Shown here one piece after another: positions 5,066 through 5,069 of a stretch of 5,069 nt of DNA. Position numbers and translations under genes: made by a program. A model generated the notes under the pieces. The model worked only from the letters and a program-made list of their open reading frames with translations, did no database searches and was not told the DNA's origin. The stretch lies in assembly GCA_905216075.1 (NCBI GenBank), contig CAJMSO010000157.1:1-5069 (forward strand), written 5' to 3'. The stretch's first letter is position 1; each line of letters begins with the position of its first letter. This DNA is from an uncultured bacterium. GTDB taxonomy: Bacteria; Actinomycetota; Coriobacteriia; Coriobacteriales; Coriobacteriaceae.

Positions 5066-5069
5066 AATC

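Overview
The window is about 5 kb of high-GC bacterial chromosome with tightly packed genes, strong AGGAGG-type ribosome sites and codon use dominated by GCC, CTC/CTG, CGC and GAG. Taken together, the proteins (a galactokinase of the GNHTDH type, a flavodiiron protein without a fused rubredoxin, a class II aldolase of the GatY/KbaY type) point to an anaerobic gut actinobacterium, most plausibly a Coriobacteriia member such as Collinsella. This assignment is inference from protein character and composition; no ribosomal RNA or other lineage marker is present.

Layout. Positions 1-291 hold the N-terminal 97 codons of a galactokinase gene (minus strand, cut by the window edge). A 338-base divergent intergenic region follows. 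It carries three near-identical copies of a GAGTACGTTAACA element, two of them forming a perfect 18-bp inverted repeat, and then a LacI-family regulator (630-1661, plus). Next comes a flavodiiron protein (1791-2951, plus) with its own extended -10 promoter and a strong intrinsic terminator at 2975-3012. Convergent to it is a DeoR-family regulator (3011-3814, minus). A second divergent, AT-rich intergenic region of 335 bases (3815-4149) separates this from a class II ketose-bisphosphate aldolase (4150-5007, plus). The last 62 bases contain no gene.

How the parts fit. The window shows two divergent regulator/enzyme pairs of sugar metabolism (LacI with galactokinase; DeoR with aldolase) flanking an oxygen- or NO-reducing flavodiiron protein. 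The LacI protein most likely binds the three repeated elements and controls galK and itself in response to galactose or a derivative. The DeoR protein likely controls itself and the aldolase in response to a sugar phosphate. The flavodiiron protein is a separate oxidative-defence unit that lacks an obvious redox partner gene here.

No mobile element, CRISPR array, RNA gene or clearly new system is visible. The most informative non-coding signals are the triple operator array between galK and lacI, the hairpin/inverted repeat overlapping the flavodiiron promoter, and the structured leader of the aldolase.
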